Below are positions 60,958-64,000 of a stretch of DNA of 64,000 nucleotides, piece after piece (position 1 is the first letter of the stretch; every line of letters begins with the position of its first letter). The notes under the pieces are model-generated. The model was not told the DNA's origin and did no database searches. It saw only the letters and a program-made list of their open reading frames with translations. The position numbers and the translations under genes were made by a program. This DNA comes from Rariloculus sp965263005 (GTDB lineage Bacteria > Pseudomonadota > Gammaproteobacteria > Steroidobacterales > Rariloculaceae): assembly GCF_965263005.1 (NCBI RefSeq), contig NZ_OZ253579.1:1674001-1738000 (forward strand), in the 5' to 3' direction.

Positions 60958-61450
60958 CCAGCCTTGCATCCATCGTCGGATCGCCGAGCCACCGCGCGAT
61001 ATCGACGCCGAGCGTCCTTATGCAGCGCCCCAGAATGGAGCACGTTCCCTTGAATCCGCCGAATGCGCCGCCCCTCGAATAGCGTGAGGCGACGAAACTG
61101 CCGATCAGCTCGCCGTTCTCCCAAAGCTCTCCGCTAACCGTGGCCGACTTCGGGCCGCTCCAGGCGCCTCCGCCGGCACCGAGAATGTTGACGTATTCGA
61201 GACGGAGCACCTTGCCGGCGACGTTGTCGAGCGGCTCGTCGCTGATGACGATGTCGACGTCTCCTCGAGCGCCGTCTTTGATGAACTCCGGCAAACGCGT
61301 TTGCAGCGTACATTCGTTCCGAACCGCGTCGGAAACGGCCACAATGTCTGCGAAACCTACTTCGGCTGGCACGGTAAACGTTTCCGCCTGCGCGACTGAA
61401 CACGCGACGATCAGAATCGGCGCAATCAGAGCTGTTGATCGCTGTTGCAT
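60947..61450 (-). CDS. Exported protein of unknown function
   Basis: The 167-residue product starts at ATG 61450 with a signal peptide (ALIAPILIVACSVAQAETF). The mature part has ADIVAVSDAVRNECTLQTRL, VDIVISDEPLDNVAGKVLRL and a Gly-rich middle (NILGAGGGAWSGPKSATVSG). It ends with GGFKGTCSILGRCIRTLGVD, in which two cysteines may form a disulfide. I recognise no named family. A perfect 17-bp inverted repeat lies about 80 bases upstream. Confidence 0.7.
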   Translation of the reverse strand: MQQRSTALIAPILIVACSVAQAETFTVPAEVGFADIVAVSDAVRNECTLQTRLPEFIKDGARGDVDIVISDEPLDNVAGKVLRLEYVNILGAGGGAWSGPKSATVSGELWENGELIGSFVASRYSRGGAFGGFKGTCSILGRCIRTLGVDIARWLGDPTMDARLGNA

Positions 61451-61531
61451 AACAATCCTCCAAAGCAAACCAAACACACTGAGAACGGTTCCTCAAGTGC
61501 TTCTGATACGGTTGGGACGATCTTGTCCGCT

Positions 61532-61574
61532 AGTATCCATGTTGTCAAATCGTGACCTTGACAACATGGATACT
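61532..61574. repeat. Perfect 17-bp inverted repeat with 9-base loop
   Basis: AGTATCCATGTTGTCAA and its exact complement are separated by ATCGTGACC. The right arm begins with TTGACA on the plus strand, and the left arm gives TTGACA on the minus strand, so either arm could carry a -35 box. It may be an operator for the exported gene, a transcript-end hairpin, or a relic of a mobile element. Confidence 0.7.
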
Positions 61575-61706
61575 CATCTCAGTACTGGATTAGAGTGTAG
61601 TTAATTTTCTCGTATTTTTTGTATGCACTTAAGGTGTACAGGTTTGGTATTTCCCCGACACTTGGGGTCTTCGGCAGATGATCAGGCAGCTTGTTTCAGT
61701 GTTCGG

Positions 61707-61722
61707 CCCTGGGTCCGACAAC
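61707..61722 (+). repeat. Right copy of the 16-base direct repeat
   Basis: An exact copy of CCCTGGGTCCGACAAC at 60375-60390, in the same orientation. Confidence 0.65.
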
Positions 61723-61811
61723 CCGGATAATGGCTAGCCCGGACCAACGATGGCGCTTGTATGCGTTCATGCCCGAAGTGTCTGATGACGTCGGCAAATT
61801 CGCCGATACCG

Positions 61812-62537
61812 TCAGACCGGCAGGAAAATGAAATTGTTGACGTAGTCTGTCCCGACTGCGGGTTGACGATGACGGGAGTCCGCGTCAAACGCTTCTATGG
61901 CAACGAGCAAGCCTTCGTCGACAAAGTGCGCGGAGTAACCGAGCGCGGTGACCTCGGCGATGCACTGCTCTATCGATTGCCCGGTATGGCGTTCTTCCAA
62001 TTCGATCTGCAATACAGGTTTGGAGCGCGCGATCGTAGCGTGTGCGCCGCCCAGGACCCGCGCCTCGGCGCCCTCGACATCGATTTTGATGAATCCCACA
62101 TCCCTGAAGCCAAAGGAGTCGAGAGTGCGAGTGCTTACGCGTACGGCGCCGTGCGGTTTTTTGGCCTTACGAGGATTGAGCGACCCACCTGAGCCGGAAA
62201 AATTGCGGCCACGCCGGGGAAGGAACAGCTCTGCCTGACCATCCCGGTCGGAGAGAGCAATCCCGTGGGGGGTGACGTTGCCGGGCAGCGCCCGGTCGAG
62301 CCACCGAAAGACCTTCGGGTTGGGCTCGAAGGCATGAACGTGGGACGCAAGCACCGACAGCACACGGGCATACACGCCCTTATGGGCGCCGACATCCACC
62401 GCAACGCGACCGGTGGGAACAATGTCCGCCAGGACGTGCAACTCCGCTTCCCCCCGGTTCATGTGCCTGTTAACCAGATAACGGGCATAGCATGGCGCGG
62501 GGATCAGCCGAAACTTGAGCCACTCGCCGACCGACAT
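61812..62537 (-). CDS. FkbM-family SAM-dependent methyltransferase
   Basis: The product is 241 residues from ATG 62537; an upstream ATG at 62726 would add 63 residues of doubtful coding quality. The SAM motif is GRVAVDVGAHKGVYARVLSV, followed by HVHAFEPNPKVFRWLDRALP. The family signature is FIKIDVEGAEARVLGGAHAT with VLQIELEERHTG. FkbM enzymes O-methylate natural products and surface sugars. The isolated position near repeats and a helicase gene suggests an accessory, surface-modifying or defence-related setting, but no partner glycan genes are present. Confidence 0.85.
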   Translation of the reverse strand: MSVGEWLKFRLIPAPCYARYLVNRHMNRGEAELHVLADIVPTGRVAVDVGAHKGVYARVLSVLASHVHAFEPNPKVFRWLDRALPGNVTPHGIALSDRDGQAELFLPRRGRNFSGSGGSLNPRKAKKPHGAVRVSTRTLDSFGFRDVGFIKIDVEGAEARVLGGAHATIARSKPVLQIELEERHTGQSIEQCIAEVTALGYSAHFVDEGLLVAIEAFDADSRHRQPAVGTDYVNNFIFLPV

Positions 62538-63024
62538 CGACGGCGAGAAGGGAGAAGTGTCGATCAATTTGCCGTTACCTGATTCCAGGACACAATGGCA
62601 CCGTATATTAACGTCGTTCGGCGTGCTCCGAGGTACGAGTGACAGCGAAACGAGTGGTAACCCGCCGGACAAAAGCGCCCCCCTAATCCGCCTACCGCCA
62701 CCGCGCCAGTCGTCGACTCTACCCAACCTTCTGCTGCGGCCGCCGATCCGCTCGGGGTGGCAGTCACTACGCCCTCACGCCGCTTCGACGCCGTTACGGC
62801 TGTACCATCGGCGTCCTTGAGTTCGTGCGGTCCGCCCGCACGACGAACGCGGGCGAGATATGCGGCTCAGCGCCGGCGAAGGCGGCGCTCAAGTTCCTGT
62901 GCCGCGCGGCTGGCAGGTCGAAGCGAAGGCAGGTATTGTCGGACACGGCGGGCGCGCTGGTTGCATTGCGACGAAGCAAGCGCTCCGGCACCGAATTTGT
63001 ACCGTAATACAATGGATTACGCTA
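62538..63024. other. Region between fkbM and the helicase gene
   Basis: It contains the possible fkbM N-terminal extension (to 62726) and about 300 GC-rich bases with several short open frames on both strands, none with a recognisable protein. The helicase promoter should lie near 62960-63015. I see nothing else that can be named. Confidence 0.4.
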
Positions 63025-64000
63025 TTGACTCTGAATGCCGCCGGTAGACGGGGCGCCCGGGCGAGGCGGGACCCGCAGGCACCACCTCAGGAAGTCATTG
63101 CCGGACTCGTCGAGCGTGTCACTTTCCACAATCCGGAGAACGGATTCTGCGTTGTGCGCGTCAAGGCCCGAGGTCACCGCGATCTGGTGACCGTAGTCGG
63201 TCATGCGGCCATGATCTCGGCAGGGGAGTGGATCACGGCGTCGGGAGAGTGGGTCAACGACCGCAATCACGGCCAGCAGTTCAAGGCGAGCTTCGTGCGG
63301 ACATCGGCGCCGTCGTCCGTCGAAGGCATCGAGAAATATCTTCGCTCCGGCATGATACGGGGCATCGGTCCCGTTTACGCCCGGAAGATGGTTCGGGCGT
63401 TCGGCGAAAAGGTCTTCGACGTTATCGAGGCGGAACCGGAGCGGCTGCGCGATGTGCAAGGTATCGGCCCGGTCCGCGCCGGGCGCATCACCGACGCGTG
63501 GGCTGAGCAGAAGGTCGTGCGCGAGATCATGGTGTTTCTGCACAGCCACGGCGTCGGCACCGCGCGGGCCGTGCGAATTTTCAAGACCTATGGCGCGGAT
63601 GCGGTTCAGGTCATGACCGAGGACCCGTACCGTCTGGCCAGGGACATTCGCGGCATCGGTTTCAAGACCGCGGACACCATCGCCATGAAGCTCGGCATCG
63701 AACGGACGGCCATGATCCGCGTGCGGGCGGGGATCGGCTATGCGTTGGCCGCGGCGATGGACGAGGGACACTGCGGCCTGCCGGCAGCCGAGCTGGTGCC
63801 GCTCGCGGGTGAATTGCTGGACGTGCCGGAGACTCTGGTCCAAACGGCGCTGGATCTGGAACTGGAGGAGGGAACTGTCGTCGAGGATACGGTGGGCGGA
63901 ACCCCCTGCGTATTCCTCGAAGGCCTTTACCGCGCCGAGCGGTCGATCGGCGAGCGGCTGACGCGCATCGCGCAGGGGCCGCTACCGTGGGCGCAGATCG
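63025..64000 (+). CDS. RecD2-like ATP-dependent DNA helicase, N-terminal part
   Basis: About 325 residues are visible before the right edge. The N-terminus (IAGLVERVTFHNPENGFCVV, VKARGHRDLVTVVGHA) is the OB-like domain of RecD2/TraA helicases. Tandem helix-hairpin-helix regions follow (YLRSGMIRGIGPVYARKMVR, LRDVQGIGPVRAGRITDAWA, YRLARDIRGIGFKTADTIAM). The ATPase motifs lie beyond the window. No ATG fits; TTG 63025 is the likeliest start, and CTG 63031 is possible. RecD2 works outside RecBCD in DNA repair; versions without RecBC neighbours also occur on islands. Confidence 0.85.
   Translation, partial: MTLNAAGRRGARARRDPQAPPQEVIAGLVERVTFHNPENGFCVVRVKARGHRDLVTVVGHAAMISAGEWITASGEWVNDRNHGQQFKASFVRTSAPSSVEGIEKYLRSGMIRGIGPVYARKMVRAFGEKVFDVIEAEPERLRDVQGIGPVRAGRITDAWAEQKVVREIMVFLHSHGVGTARAVRIFKTYGADAVQVMTEDPYRLARDIRGIGFKTADTIAMKLGIERTAMIRVRAGIGYALAAAMDEGHCGLPAAELVPLAGELLDVPETLVQTALDLELEEGTVVEDTVGGTPCVFLEGLYRAERSIGERLTRIAQGPLPWAQI

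Larger units (their letters stand above)
61451..61811. other. AT-rich intergenic region with inverted and direct repeats
   Basis: This 360-base stretch between the exported unknown gene and fkbM holds the perfect inverted repeat at 61532-61574 and the right 16-base direct repeat at 61707-61722. A small hairpin (CCCC-GACACTT-GGGG) lies near 61648. I see no supported gene. Confidence 0.5.

Noticed and set aside
62794..63012. A 72-codon minus-strand frame between fkbM and the helicase gene
   Set aside because: No homologous pattern, no ribosome binding site, and it overlaps the probable helicase promoter region.
1..64000. CRISPR arrays and rRNA genes
   Set aside because: No regularly spaced direct repeats of 23-40 bases and no conserved rRNA stretches were seen.

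Overview
The window is about 64 kb of GC-rich DNA whose gene content and order fit a marine-type gammaproteobacterium. The supporting evidence is metG next to mrp/apbC and dcd, rnfABCDGE followed by nth, grxD convergent with rnt, an aceE-aceF-lpdA cluster of the E. coli-like homodimeric E1 type, glnS (GlnRS rather than GatCAB), and many exported DUF6152, TRAP and SnoaL-like genes. Genus cannot be assigned from the sequence alone. Gene calls rest on protein motifs read by eye; no database search was run.

Region by region: (1) 1-526 is the N-terminal half of a tyrosine recombinase leaving the left edge, in visibly lower-GC DNA, immediately beyond the 3' end of moeA. (2) 641-4677 holds moeA, a TPR protein, a TonB-like protein that seems to start at an AUA codon, and a MATE pump. 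(3) 4792-9595 holds exported unknowns, a decayed MetE-like gene, a Tat-exported thiamine-diphosphate enzyme paired with a small cytochrome c, and an unknown gene. (4) 9649-16190 holds an orphan DctP lipoprotein, a GST, glnS, and a flavoprotein/CFA-synthase-like pair. (5) 16434-21099 is the molybdenum cofactor cluster moaA-moaC-moaD-moaE, a convergent mocA-like gene, a regulator with two possible helix-turn-helix regions, and moaB. (6) 21103-31538 is a run of mostly exported enzymes, including a PQQ-type sugar dehydrogenase gene split in its signal peptide by a complete IS3-family element. (7) 31727-37367 holds a dicarboxylate symporter, proC, a MaoC-like gene and a full TRAP operon (dctPQM). 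(8) 37682-43605 holds a second DUF6152 protein, an amidohydrolase, a Tat-exported dienelactone hydrolase, a second SnoaL-like protein, nadC and a PuuD-like membrane protein. (9) 43795-60346 is core housekeeping: grxD, rnt, the pyruvate dehydrogenase cluster, nth, rnf, metG, mrp and dcd. (10) 60347-64000 looks like an accessory zone: AT-rich spacers, 16-bp direct repeats, a perfect 17-bp inverted repeat, a gene fragment, an FkbM methyltransferase and the start of a RecD2-like helicase.

Functional links: moeA, moaACDE, moaB and mocA together cover most of molybdopterin synthesis and maturation, although no molybdoenzyme lies in the window. Rnf, pyruvate dehydrogenase, the TRAP and symporter systems and the exported oxidative enzymes suggest a respiratory heterotroph living on organic acids. 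The most unusual unit is the exported TPP enzyme plus cytochrome c (6420-8854), a candidate periplasmic 2-oxoacid or aldehyde-type oxidising system.
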